From positions 1 through 64,000 of the forward strand of contig CAZZBB010000085.1 of assembly GCA_964652195.1 (NCBI GenBank): DNA of 64,000 nucleotides, read 5' to 3'. The DNA is from MSPOR6 sp964652195 (GTDB lineage: Bacteria; Poribacteria; WGA-4E; WGA-3G). The notes under the pieces were generated by a model that searched no databases, was not told the origin of the DNA, and saw only the letters and a program-made list of their open reading frames with translations. The position numbers were made by a program, and so were the translations under genes. Within the stretch, counting starts at the first letter, position 1; each line of letters begins with the position of its first letter. This document shows, one piece after another, positions 7,027 through 16,645 of the stretch.

Positions 7027-10000
7027 ATGACAGAATCCTCAATTGACATACATGGGGCACGAGAGCATAATCTCAAGAATATAGATATACAATTACCAAA
7101 AAATAAGTTAATTGTATTCACGGGTGTGAGTGGTTCTGGAAAATCTTCCCTTGCAATTGATACAGTTTATGCTGAAGGACAACGTAGATATATTGAATCA
7201 CTTTCTGCATATGCCCGTCAATTCTTAGGTCAACTTGGGAAAGCAGAAGTAGATAAAATTGTTGGTTTATCACCCTCCATCGCAATTGATCAAGGTTCAA
7301 CGGGACATAATCCCCGTTCAACTGTTGCCACTGTTACTGAAATCTATGATTATCTTCGTGTTCTTTTTGCACGTGCTGGACAATTTAACTGTCTTGAATG
7401 CGGACAAGCAGTAGGTTCGCAAACTATCGCGGATATCGTAGAACATATTCTCACCTTCCCACCGCGCTCCCGACTTATGATTTTAGCACCTCTTGTTAAA
7501 GGTAGACGTGGAGAATATCGAAGAGAACTATCAAATGCACGTAAACTTGGTTTTGTCCGTGCTCGTATTGATGGTGAAGTACATGAAATCAATTCTGATA
7601 TTGCCCTCAATCCAAATCAAACTCATAACATTGACCTTGTTGTTGATAGGATCATAATCAAAGACGACGTACACAGTCGTGTGGCAGAAGCCGTTGAAAC
7701 TGCACTTTCCATGGGTGATGATAGTATAATTGTTAATGTAGTTTCATCAGATAAAAACGATAAGAAGGCAGCCTCTGAAGGTGAAGATCTTCTTTTCAGC
7801 AGGCAATATGCATGCACTAATTGTCAAATCAGTTATGATATTCCTGAACCTCGTCATTTCTCTTACAACAGTCCTTATGGTATGTGTGAGCAGTGCCGCG
7901 GCTTAGGGATGCAAATGGCTATTTCCCCCAAACTAATCATACGTGATGAGGCACTTGCAATCTTAAAAGGCGCGATAGCTTCTTGGGAAAAACCAAATGA
8001 AAATGAGAAAATGATTGCGAAAACACTCGCTGAACACTTCGATTTCAAACTTAAAACTCCATGGAAAGACCTTTCCTCTGAACAAAAGCATGCAATTCTC
8101 TACGGTACCGGGGACACCATACTTACTTTCCATAAGCCTTTAAAAAATAAAATGGTACGGAAATTCCATGGACGTTTTCAAGGGATAATTCCTACAGAGG
8201 AGAGAAGATGTCAACAATTGGATGTTGAAGAAAATAGTGACGCCGGTCCAGACTATTTTGTAAAAATGCCATGCCGCGAATGCAATGGGACACGACTAAA
8301 AGATGGTGTAAAAGCTATTACAATTGCCGGAATGAATATCACTGAAGTGCTTGATATGTCCATCCAAAAAGCATCAGAATTCTTTGAAACCCTTGAACTA
8401 CCTGAACGTGAAGCTTTTATTGCTATTGAACTTTTGAAGGAAATTAGAGGACGACTGGGATTTCTATTAGATGTAGGGTTAGGGTATCTAACCTTATCCC
8501 GTTCCGCACCAACTTTATCGGGAGGTGAAGCACAACGAATTCGGCTTGCGAGTCAAGTTGGTGCAGGTTTAAGAGATGTTACTTACGTTCTTGATGAACC
8601 AAGTATTGGTTTACATCCGCGGGATCATGCAGGGTTACTAAAAACACTATTGAATCTTCGCAATCAAGGTAACACAGTAATTGTCGTTGAACACGATGAA
8701 GCCACAATGTTAGTTGCTGATTGGTTGGTTGATTTCGGACCAGGAGCAGGAATTAAGGGTGGCCAGATTACAGGTATGGGAACTCCTGACGAATTGATTG
8801 AGGATAACGATTCACTGACTATACAATATTTACGCGGCGAGAAAAAAATCGTACAACCTGATACACGAAGACCGACAGGTGAAAAATGGGTACAAATATG
8901 TAATGCACGTCAAAACAATCTGAAAGAAATTAGTCCGAAAATACCAGTTGGCACACTCTGTTGTGTAACTGGTGTGAGTGGTTCCGGTAAAAGTTCTTTA
9001 ATTCATGATATTCTCTATAATTCACTTGCCCGGGATTTGATGAAAGCAAAAACTGTTCCAGGTGATTACGATCAGATACATGGAATAATCGGGGAGGAAA
9101 CTGTACCAGTTTCAGATGTTGTTGATAAAATCATTAACATTGATATGGCACCAATTGGAAGAACCCCTCGATCAAACCCCGCTACCTATACCAAGATTTT
9201 TGATAATATTCGTTCATTCTATAAAGACCTGCCAGATGCTAAACTTCGAGGATATAAACCTGGACGATTTAGTTTTAATGTCCCTGGGGGAAGATGTGAA
9301 GCCTGTGTTGGGAATGGTGCAAAGAAAGTTGATATGGGACTACTCGCTGATGTGTGGATTGAGTGCGATGTTTGTAATGGTAAACGGTATAACAGCGAAA
9401 CACTTGCAATTAAGTACAAAGAAAAGAATATATCAGATGTATTAGAAATGGATATTGATACAGCACTTAACCATTTCGCTGATATACCAAAAATCGCAAG
9501 GGGCCTACAACTACTCCATGATGTTGGTCTGTATTACATAAAACTTGGGCAACCAGCTCCAACACTTTCTGGGGGAGAAGCACAACGTATTAAATTGTCA
9601 AAGGAACTTTCAAAAAAAAGTACTGGTAAAACTCTGTATATACTTGATGAACCTACCACTGGTTTACACTTTGATGATGTAAATAAGTTGCTGACAATTC
9701 TTCATCGGTTAGTTGAAGAAGGGAATACAGTAGTGGTTGTTGAACATAATCTGGAAGTCATTAACTCATCAGACTATCTCATTGATTTAGGACCAGAAGG
9801 CGGAGTAGATGGTGGGAATATAGTTGCTGTTGGAACTCCAGAAGAAGTTGCAAACAATCCTGATTCATATACAGGTCGTGCCCTCAATGGTGAATTTGAT
9901 CTTTGGAAATCAATTGAAAAAGTTCCAGTTATGAGTGAAAACGGTGATAACATACAATCTGTATTAGAAGAATCCGATCCAGATTTCAACAAATCTATCT

Positions 10001-12729
10001 ATGTTCGGGGAGCTGAGGAAAATAATCTTAAAAAGATTGATATTGAGATACCACATCAAAGATTAACTGCATTCACAGGTGTCAGTGGTTCTGGAAAAAC
10101 ATCATTAGCTCTTGATACAATCTATGCTGAAGGACAGAGAAGATACATAGAAACTCTTAGTGCTTATGCCAGACAATTTATCGGAACTATGGAAAAGCCT
10201 AAAGTATCGAAAATTGATGGATTATCTCCTGCTATTGCAATCACACATTCCAGTCCGAGTCAAAACCCTCGATCAACAGTCGCAACAATTACTGAAATCC
10301 ACGATGGATTACGTACCCTTTATGCAAGATGGGGACAACCCCACTGTCCTAAATGTAATGTTGAAGTTCGTCCACAAGCTGCACAACAGATTGTAGATAG
10401 TGTCTTCACCCAACAAAAAGACAAGAGAGTTGATATACTTTCCCCGTTAACAAACTTCAGGGTTGATGTACATGAACATGAAGTGGCAATTGGTGAAATA
10501 CGTACACCTGGTTTGAAAGGTAACGAGGACTATGTAGATGCTTTCAAAAGATTACAAAGGGTTGGATATGCCCGTGTACAAATTGATGGTGAAATATATC
10601 GACTTGATGAAGCACCTGATATCAAAAAACGTCGACAGCATGAAGTTTTCCTTGTAATTGACCGTCTGAAGTTAGTAGAGGATGAGAAAAGTCGATTTAC
10701 TGAAGCCATTGAATTAGCATTACAAGAGAGTGAAGGTTTTGTGATAATTGAGGTTAAAAGCAATGAGAAAAAAACAGAACGGACTTTCTTTAGTGAACAT
10801 GCGATGTGTTCAAGTTGTGGACGTAATTTTCCACAATTAACACCACGACATTTTTCTTTTAATAATAGATTGGGAGCATGTAGTACATGTGATGGTATTG
10901 GTAGATCATTAGAAAATGAACATGAAATCTGCCCAACCTGTAATGGAACACGGCTTGATGAATTTCCACGAAATGTACATTTCTCAAAAAAAACAATTGC
11001 AGAGTTAATGGCAATGTCTATTTCAGATATCAACGATTTCTTTTCAACGCGTGTGAAGTCAATAGAAACGCATCTTGCAACCACTACCGGGGCAGAAGAG
11101 GCAAAAGAAGCAAAATCTAAAGTAAGTGATGTTTCTACATCAAGAGCTACACACACAACACTTCAGTCACATACATCCCCCGAATTTGAAGCACAACTCT
11201 TACGACAAATACAGTTTCGACTCAAATTTCTGAAGGAAATCGGACTGGGTTATCTCGGTTTAGACAGACCTGCTCCAACATTATCAGGTGGTGAAATACG
11301 TAGAATTCGGCTTGCAAGTCAACTCGGAACTGGACTCACTGGTGTAACATATATTCTTGATGAACCGAGTATTGGTCTTCATCCACGTGATCAGGAACGG
11401 TTGATTCATGCAATGAAGGATTTACGCGATATCGGTAATAGTGTACTTGTAGTGGAACACGATAAAGATACTATACTTGCTGCAGACCATATAATTGACT
11501 TCGGACCTAAAGCAGGAAAACAGGGGGGTGAGATAATTGCAACAGGGGCACCAAGTGATTTCACCGATGAATCGGTTATAACCAAACCATCTCAAACGAC
11601 AGATGAGGAAAATAGTAAGTCCAATGGAATTCCTGACACCAAAGGGCTTACACAAGCTTATTTATCGGATGATATGCAAATTCCGGTTCCTGCTGTTCGA
11701 CGGCAAGGTTCAGGGAAATGGTTAAGGTTACTCGGGGCAGAAACAAACAACCTTAAAAATATTGATATAAAAATTCCTTACGGAACTCTTACATGTGTTA
11801 CCGGTGTTTCTGGGTGTGGGAAAAGCTCTCTAATTGAGGGTACTCTAAGACCTGCATTAGAAGAACGAAAATCAATTAGAAAAGGAAGGGATCATTCTGA
11901 TACTACATTCGGTGCAGCAAAATATGATAAAGTTCAAGGAATAACTCCTATTGAGAGATTAATACATATCGATCAAAAACCTATAGGAGAAAGCCCTCGC
12001 TCTAATCCGGCTACCTATACAGACCTATTTACAAAAATTCGTGAAATGTTTGCTGAACTTCCAGATGCTAAACTACGGGGTTTCAATAGGGGGAGATTTA
12101 GTTTTAATCTATCATACGGACAGTGTGAAGTATGTGATGGACAACGGTTTAATCGTGTAGAAATGCACTTCCTTCCTGACGTATGGATTCCTTGCGAAAC
12201 ATGCAATAGTACTGGATATAATTCTGAAACACTTGAAGTAAAATACAAGGGTAAAAACATCGCAGAAATCTTACAAATGACTGTTTTTGAGGCATTAGAA
12301 CTCTTCAGTAATATTGCTCGTATTAAACGACCTTTACAGATGTTAGCAGATGTAGGATTGGATTATATACAATTAGGACAAGCGGCAACAACCTTATCAG
12401 GTGGAGAAGCACAACGGGTCAAACTTGCAAAAGAATTAGCACGACATCAAACTGGGTCAACTCTTTATATAATGGATGAGCCAACTACTGGACTACACTT
12501 TGATGATGTTCATAAACTACTCAATGTCCTTAATAAACTCGTTGATACAGGGAACACAATCGTTGCTATTGAACACAATATTGATGTCATAAAATCTGCT
12601 GATTGGGTTATAGATTTAGGACCAGAAGGTAGTGATGAAGGTGGATATCTTGTAGCAATGGGTACACCAGAAGAGATTGCTGAAGTAAAAGAATCACACA
12701 CTGCACGATTCCTACGTGAAGTATTGTAA
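7027..12729 (+). CDS. uvrA: Tandem (double-length) excinuclease ABC subunit A
   Basis: 1900 residues, about twice the usual ~940, encoding two complete UvrA units in one chain. UvrA recognises DNA lesions and loads UvrB in nucleotide excision repair. Walker A motifs start at about residues 33 (GVSGSGKS), 649 (GVSGSGKS), 1018 (GVSGSGKT) and 1593 (GVSGCGKS). Four ABC signatures are visible (LSGGEAQR three times, LSGGEIRR in the third). CxxC zinc-module pairs are present in both halves, including CTNC...CEQC, CEAC...CDVC, CSSC...CSTC and CEVC...CETC. The second unit begins near residue 985. Double UvrA is known from Chlamydia. No frameshift is seen. A possible TATAAGGAT leader precedes the ATG. 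The IS begins 21 bases after the stop. Confidence 0.96.
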   Translation: MTESSIDIHGAREHNLKNIDIQLPKNKLIVFTGVSGSGKSSLAIDTVYAEGQRRYIESLSAYARQFLGQLGKAEVDKIVGLSPSIAIDQGSTGHNPRSTVATVTEIYDYLRVLFARAGQFNCLECGQAVGSQTIADIVEHILTFPPRSRLMILAPLVKGRRGEYRRELSNARKLGFVRARIDGEVHEINSDIALNPNQTHNIDLVVDRIIIKDDVHSRVAEAVETALSMGDDSIIVNVVSSDKNDKKAASEGEDLLFSRQYACTNCQISYDIPEPRHFSYNSPYGMCEQCRGLGMQMAISPKLIIRDEALAILKGAIASWEKPNENEKMIAKTLAEHFDFKLKTPWKDLSSEQKHAILYGTGDTILTFHKPLKNKMVRKFHGRFQGIIPTEERRCQQLDVEENSDAGPDYFVKMPCRECNGTRLKDGVKAITIAGMNITEVLDMSIQKASEFFETLELPEREAFIAIELLKEIRGRLGFLLDVGLGYLTLSRSAPTLSGGEAQRIRLASQVGAGLRDVTYVLDEPSIGLHPRDHAGLLKTLLNLRNQGNTVIVVEHDEATMLVADWLVDFGPGAGIKGGQITGMGTPDELIEDNDSLTIQYLRGEKKIVQPDTRRPTGEKWVQICNARQNNLKEISPKIPVGTLCCVTGVSGSGKSSLIHDILYNSLARDLMKAKTVPGDYDQIHGIIGEETVPVSDVVDKIINIDMAPIGRTPRSNPATYTKIFDNIRSFYKDLPDAKLRGYKPGRFSFNVPGGRCEACVGNGAKKVDMGLLADVWIECDVCNGKRYNSETLAIKYKEKNISDVLEMDIDTALNHFADIPKIARGLQLLHDVGLYYIKLGQPAPTLSGGEAQRIKLSKELSKKSTGKTLYILDEPTTGLHFDDVNKLLTILHRLVEEGNTVVVVEHNLEVINSSDYLIDLGPEGGVDGGNIVAVGTPEEVANNPDSYTGRALNGEFDLWKSIEKVPVMSENGDNIQSVLEESDPDFNKSIYVRGAEENNLKKIDIEIPHQRLTAFTGVSGSGKTSLALDTIYAEGQRRYIETLSAYARQFIGTMEKPKVSKIDGLSPAIAITHSSPSQNPRSTVATITEIHDGLRTLYARWGQPHCPKCNVEVRPQAAQQIVDSVFTQQKDKRVDILSPLTNFRVDVHEHEVAIGEIRTPGLKGNEDYVDAFKRLQRVGYARVQIDGEIYRLDEAPDIKKRRQHEVFLVIDRLKLVEDEKSRFTEAIELALQESEGFVIIEVKSNEKKTERTFFSEHAMCSSCGRNFPQLTPRHFSFNNRLGACSTCDGIGRSLENEHEICPTCNGTRLDEFPRNVHFSKKTIAELMAMSISDINDFFSTRVKSIETHLATTTGAEEAKEAKSKVSDVSTSRATHTTLQSHTSPEFEAQLLRQIQFRLKFLKEIGLGYLGLDRPAPTLSGGEIRRIRLASQLGTGLTGVTYILDEPSIGLHPRDQERLIHAMKDLRDIGNSVLVVEHDKDTILAADHIIDFGPKAGKQGGEIIATGAPSDFTDESVITKPSQTTDEENSKSNGIPDTKGLTQAYLSDDMQIPVPAVRRQGSGKWLRLLGAETNNLKNIDIKIPYGTLTCVTGVSGCGKSSLIEGTLRPALEERKSIRKGRDHSDTTFGAAKYDKVQGITPIERLIHIDQKPIGESPRSNPATYTDLFTKIREMFAELPDAKLRGFNRGRFSFNLSYGQCEVCDGQRFNRVEMHFLPDVWIPCETCNSTGYNSETLEVKYKGKNIAEILQMTVFEALELFSNIARIKRPLQMLADVGLDYIQLGQAATTLSGGEAQRVKLAKELARHQTGSTLYIMDEPTTGLHFDDVHKLLNVLNKLVDTGNTIVAIEHNIDVIKSADWVIDLGPEGSDEGGYLVAMGTPEEIAEVKESHTARFLREVL

Positions 12730-12809
12730 TGATGATTGTTGAGGATATTAGGTTGTGTTTACATTTAGACAGGATTGACATAATATGATACATTTAGTAT
12801 TGTATAACC

Positions 12810-13229
12810 ATGCAATCTAAAAAAACAGATGAATCTCAACATTTACCCCATTCAATCAGTGATAACGCTTGGAATAGCTTGTTGCCATTCCTTGAAGCGT
12901 TTCCAAACATTTATGTCGGTAAACCTGAAGAATGTAGACTTTTTCTCTCAGCACTTGTATGGATAGCAAAAGAAGGTTCCTCTTGGCGTGCTATTCCTGA
13001 AGTATACGGATATTGGAACACTATTTATCGTCGGTTCGGCAGATGGTGTGATGCGGGTGTTTTTCAAGCCATCCATGAACATTTTCACGATGCTGCCGAA
13101 GTCACAACTATTCTGATTGATAGCACAATGGTACGCGCTCACTCCTGTGCTGCGGGTGCTCCCAAAAAATCGGAGGACAACAAGCACAAGCACTCGGAAG
13201 AGGTCGAGGTGGATTTACGAGAAAAATAA
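12810..13229 (+). CDS. IS5/IS427-type transposase, ORF A
   Basis: 139 residues in the 0 frame. It contains the N-terminal DUF4096-type helical region (SISDNAWNSLLPFL, then CRLFLSALVWIAKEGSSWRAIP) and the first catalytic Asp in LIDSTMVRAH. Alone it lacks the remaining DDE residues. Beyond the A6 run at 13164-13169 the 0-frame product ends with an unrelated charged tail, as in other members that make full transposase by -1 frameshifting. Confidence 0.9.
   Translation: MQSKKTDESQHLPHSISDNAWNSLLPFLEAFPNIYVGKPEECRLFLSALVWIAKEGSSWRAIPEVYGYWNTIYRRFGRWCDAGVFQAIHEHFHDAAEVTTILIDSTMVRAHSCAAGAPKKSEDNKHKHSEEVEVDLREK
13164..13169 (+). promoter_or_regulatory. Programmed -1 frameshift site (A6) in the IS transposase
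   Basis: The codons CCC AAA AAA TCG contain an A6 run. A -1 slip here continues as IGGQQAQALGRGRGGFTRKIN, the expected conserved junction of IS5-type transposases, and joins ORF A to ORF B. Confidence 0.75.
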
Positions 13230-13606
13230 ATCTATCTCTCAGTGATCAATGTGAACCGTTGTGTTTTACTCTTATAGCAGGTCAGCGTCATGATATTACC
13301 CAAGCAACTGAGTTGCTACAAGGCTATTCTTGTGAATATGTAATCGCAGATAAAGCATACGACTGTTATGCGTTCATATCGGAAATAACATCCCGTGGTA
13401 TGACTGCTGTCATACCGTCTCGAAACAATCGCAAACACCCACGAGAACATGACGCAGAGTTCTATAAACTTCGAAACATAATAGAACGGTATTTCCATCG
13501 TATAAAACAGTATTGTCGCATTGCGAGGCGTTATTATAAATTGGCAACTCATTATCTCGGTTTTGTGTATTTCGTATCAATAAACATGAAACTTAAGAAA
13601 ATGTAA
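13169..13606 (+). CDS. IS5/IS427-type transposase, ORF B (reached by -1 frameshift)
   Basis: Given from the slip site; the first start codon in this frame is only TTG 13259, inside the conserved domain, which supports expression as a fusion. It carries LGRGRGGFTRKI, TLIAGQRHD, the second catalytic Asp in IADKAYD and the Glu in IIERYFHRIKQYCRIA, completing the DDE triad. It ends just before the right inverted repeat. The frame is intact, so the element may be active. Confidence 0.88.
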   Translation: MGGQQAQALGRGRGGFTRKINLSLSDQCEPLCFTLIAGQRHDITQATELLQGYSCEYVIADKAYDCYAFISEITSRGMTAVIPSRNNRKHPREHDAEFYKLRNIIERYFHRIKQYCRIARRYYKLATHYLGFVYFVSINMKLKKM

Positions 13607-13652
13607 ACACTACCTAATCAATCTTGAATTAGGAGCGATTAAAAATAGATAG

Positions 13653-14471
13653 ATGCAGAACCACAAAAAAGTCCTTATCACTGGTGCAGGCGGATATATC
13701 GCCGGGCGGATGCTGCCAGCATTTCGCGAAAGATATGATCTTGTTCTTCTTGATGTAAGGAATACCAATCGACAAGGTGAAGAGGTTGCAGATATTCACA
13801 TCGTTGATGTAAGCGATCCCGACCGAAATGTGTATAAACACTATTTCGAAGGTGTTGATGCTGTAGTACATTGTGCTTTCAGAGGCGGTGGGTTTGAAGA
13901 TGAACTTAACAATGTTCAGATGGCATATAATATCTATCGTACATCCGTTGAAATGGGTGTTCGTCGTGTCGTAGTATGTAGTTCAAATCATGCTGCAGAT
14001 TACTATGAAAACCTTATCTGGGAAGGAAAATGGGATTTTGTCACACCAGAAATGCGTCCTTTATCTGATAACCTCTATGGATGGGCAAAGGAGGCTTATG
14101 AACACCTCGGTTTTGTATTTGCGAATGGAGATACCAGAGGAAGAATACTACAGAATGTGCAGATACGGATCGGTGCTCCACGAGAAACAGATCTTAATGA
14201 TATAACAGCGGAAAATTATAAGAAGATGCATCGTGCCCTTGGTGCATATTTAAGTGTACGTGATCAGGTGCAACTTTTTGTAAAGAGTATTGAGACAGAA
14301 AATATAGAAGATGAAAACGGCGTTCCCTTCCAGATATTCTACGGAATTAGTGATAATTCACATAAGTTTTGGAGTATAACCAATGCCAGGAAAGTAATTG
14401 GTTATGAACCTGAAGACAATAGTGCTTATCGTTTTGCTGGACGGATAGCAGAGATTCTAAAACAGAAATAG
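13653..14471 (+). CDS. NAD-dependent epimerase/dehydratase (extended SDR)
   Basis: 272 residues. The Rossmann motif GAGGYIAGR is at 11-19, an SS pair at 110-111, and the active-site Y142-x-x-x-K146 lies in LYGWAKEAYE. Such proteins act on sugars, sugar acids or nucleotide-sugars in the cytoplasm; uronate dehydrogenase-like enzymes have a similar shape and length. The start ATG has AGGAG about 17 bases upstream, which is long spacing, so the start is less certain than the family. The next gene follows after 28 bases, suggesting a catabolic pair. Confidence 0.9.
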   Translation: MQNHKKVLITGAGGYIAGRMLPAFRERYDLVLLDVRNTNRQGEEVADIHIVDVSDPDRNVYKHYFEGVDAVVHCAFRGGGFEDELNNVQMAYNIYRTSVEMGVRRVVVCSSNHAADYYENLIWEGKWDFVTPEMRPLSDNLYGWAKEAYEHLGFVFANGDTRGRILQNVQIRIGAPRETDLNDITAENYKKMHRALGAYLSVRDQVQLFVKSIETENIEDENGVPFQIFYGISDNSHKFWSITNARKVIGYEPEDNSAYRFAGRIAEILKQK

Positions 14472-14499
14472 CAACTCAATCCCACCTTAATTCTTCATT

Positions 14500-15522
14500 A
14501 TGCCAAATGTCCCCTCAGACACACTCACATCAATTTGTCTAAACGTATTCGAAAAACTCAGTATCCCTGTAACTGAGGCAGAAATCGTTACGCGTTCTAT
14601 GGTAAACGCGAATCTCGTTGGACATGATTCACACGGAGTCATCCATCTGCCTAAGTATGTAAAAGAAATAAAAGAAGGCCTGATTGTTCATGGAGCCTCA
14701 ATTGATACATTACAGGAGTCTGCATCAATCTCTGTTTTGGATGGAAATTGGGGTTTTGGTCCTGTCATAGCAACACATGCTGTTGAATTAGCAATTCAGA
14801 AAGCAAGACAAACAGATGTTAGCATTGTTACCGTATCTCAATGCAATGAGATAGGAAGGTTAGGTGGTTATGTCTGCCTTGCAGCTGAAGCAGAGATGAT
14901 AGGGTTGCTTATGGTCAACGATCATGGAGGAGGAACGTGTGTCGCTCCATACGGTGGAACAGAAGGAAGACTTTCTACCAATCCAATAGCTTGTGCTATT
15001 CCAATTGCGTCAAAAAATCCCATTGTTTTAGATATGTCAACGAGTGTAGTAGCATCCGGTAAGATACGCGTGAAACAGCACCGTAATGAACCTGCACCAG
15101 AAGGATGGCTAATTAATTCGGATGGAAAATCTACCACAAATGTAGAAAATTTTTATAGAGAACCACCAGCATCGATTTTATCGTTTGGTGGAATTGCTGC
15201 CCATAAAGGATTCGGTCTCAGTGTGATTGTAGATATTCTGGCAGGGGCACTTTCAGATGCAGGATGTAGCAGAAGTAATAATGCGCGCGTCGGTAATGGG
15301 TTGTTTGTCCATGTTATTAATATAGCGAGTTTTAGGAAGTTTTCAGGGTTTAGCGCGGAAATTGAACGTTTTGTTGATTATCTAAAATCTGCAAAGACTT
15401 CTGAAGGAGTAGATATAATACAGATGCCAGGAGAACGGGGTTGGAATGAAAAACAGAAAAGAGAACGGGATGGAATTCCCATTGACGAAGAGACTTGGAA
15501 ACAAATTCAAGAATTAGTGTAG
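14500..15522 (+). CDS. Malate/L-lactate/ureidoglycolate dehydrogenase family (Ldh2-type)
   Basis: 340 residues, the typical length. The family signature GHDSHGV (41-47) with the catalytic His, the glycine-rich NDHGGGTCVAPYGG segment and RLSTNPIA are all present. These NAD(P)-dependent 2-hydroxyacid or sugar-acid dehydrogenases are unrelated to classical LDH. Lying after an SDR, it may serve a sugar-acid pathway. No strong Shine-Dalgarno was seen. The C-terminus ends with a WNEKQKRERDGIPID-type tail normal for the family. Convergent with the ABC ATPase gene 28 bases away. Confidence 0.92.
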   Translation: MPNVPSDTLTSICLNVFEKLSIPVTEAEIVTRSMVNANLVGHDSHGVIHLPKYVKEIKEGLIVHGASIDTLQESASISVLDGNWGFGPVIATHAVELAIQKARQTDVSIVTVSQCNEIGRLGGYVCLAAEAEMIGLLMVNDHGGGTCVAPYGGTEGRLSTNPIACAIPIASKNPIVLDMSTSVVASGKIRVKQHRNEPAPEGWLINSDGKSTTNVENFYREPPASILSFGGIAAHKGFGLSVIVDILAGALSDAGCSRSNNARVGNGLFVHVINIASFRKFSGFSAEIERFVDYLKSAKTSEGVDIIQMPGERGWNEKQKRERDGIPIDEETWKQIQELV

Positions 15523-15550
15523 AGACTAAATTATAAACAGATAGGTTAAA

Positions 15551-16645
15551 CTATTCAACAGTTAAAGATTCGCCTGTTACCGGATGAAAAAGATGTGCTT
15601 TGTCAATATCAAAACTAACTGTTAAGGGAGTGTTGTGTTGGGGTAAGTCTCCAATATTAGATTGTGCAACAAAATTGTGTTTATCGGTTTTTAGATATAG
15701 AAGAGCATGGTTTCCAAGTGGTTCAACCAGTTCTACTTGTGTTATTACACGGTTTTTTCCATTCCCATCTATCTGGATATCCTCTGGACGAATTCCTAAC
15801 GTGACAGTTTCTGGAGAATGACTATTCAATGCAGTCTGTAATTTGGGATTTAATTCAAGCGAAAAATTTTCAAAACTTAGTTTCTGAGTCCCATCATTTC
15901 CTGTTATCTTCGTCTGAATAAAGTTCATCGGTGGGGAGCCAATGAATCCACCAACAAATTGATTTTCGGGGTTCTGGTATAACGTCCCAGGATCAGCAAT
16001 TTGCTGTATTTTCCCTTCATTTAATACTACGATTTGATCCCCCATTGTCATGGCTTCCACTTGGTCATGGGTGACATAGATCATAGTAGCATTCAACCGT
16101 TCGTGTAGACGGCTGATTTCCATTCTCATCTGAACACGCAGTTTTGCGTCAAGGTTGCTTAACGGTTCATCAAATAGAAAAACTTTCGGTTGACGGACAA
16201 TTGCTCTCCCAACAGCAACGCGTTGCCGTTCTCCACCAGATAGATGTTTGGGTTTACGATTCAAGAGATGAGAGATATTGAGTATATCTGCAGCTTCGGT
16301 AACCCGTTGGTCAATTTCAGTCTTTGAATGCTTTCGAAGTTTCAATCCAAAAGCCATGTTCTTATACACTGTCATGTGTGGGTAGAGAGCATAGTTTTGG
16401 AATACCATTGCGATATCCCTATCCTTTGGTGGGACATTGTTCACAATTTCATCGTCAATATAAATATCACCTTCCGTAATCGGTTCCAGACCCGCAATCA
16501 TCCTTAACAGAGTTGATTTTCCACACCCTGAAGGTCCAACAAGAACAGTAAATGACTCATCTGGGATGTGAAAATTAGCACCTTGAACGGCGAGGACATC
16601 TCCTTCATATACTTTTGTAACATCTTTCAGAGATACCTCTGCCAT
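15551..16645 (-). CDS. ABC transporter ATP-binding protein, MalK/UgpC type
   Basis: 364 residues from the ATG at 16645, which has AGAGGTAAG upstream and overlaps the stop of the previous gene by one base (TAATG). A longer frame from 16729 would lie inside that gene and is rejected. Motifs: Walker A GPSGCGKST (37-45), Q-loop FQNYALYP, signature LSGGERQRVAVGRA, Walker B VFLFDEPLSNLDA, the H-loop region VTHDQVEAMT, and a C-terminal TOBE-like region. It energises carbohydrate uptake with permeases encoded elsewhere; none are adjacent. Confidence 0.95.
   Translation of the reverse strand: MAEVSLKDVTKVYEGDVLAVQGANFHIPDESFTVLVGPSGCGKSTLLRMIAGLEPITEGDIYIDDEIVNNVPPKDRDIAMVFQNYALYPHMTVYKNMAFGLKLRKHSKTEIDQRVTEAADILNISHLLNRKPKHLSGGERQRVAVGRAIVRQPKVFLFDEPLSNLDAKLRVQMRMEISRLHERLNATMIYVTHDQVEAMTMGDQIVVLNEGKIQQIADPGTLYQNPENQFVGGFIGSPPMNFIQTKITGNDGTQKLSFENFSLELNPKLQTALNSHSPETVTLGIRPEDIQIDGNGKNRVITQVELVEPLGNHALLYLKTDKHNFVAQSNIGDLPQHNTPLTVSFDIDKAHLFHPVTGESLTVE

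Larger units (their letters stand above)
12751..13614 (+). mobile_element. IS5-family (IS427-like) insertion sequence, 864 bp, complete
   Basis: Terminal inverted repeats of 16 bp with one mismatch: GGTTGTGTTTACATTT at 12751-12766 and its complement at 13599-13614. Both ends are flanked by TA (TTA on the left, TAA on the right), consistent with the 2-bp TA duplication of this group. Inside are two overlapping transposase frames joined by an A6 slippery run. It inserted between uvrA and the epimerase gene without disrupting either. Confidence 0.9.
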
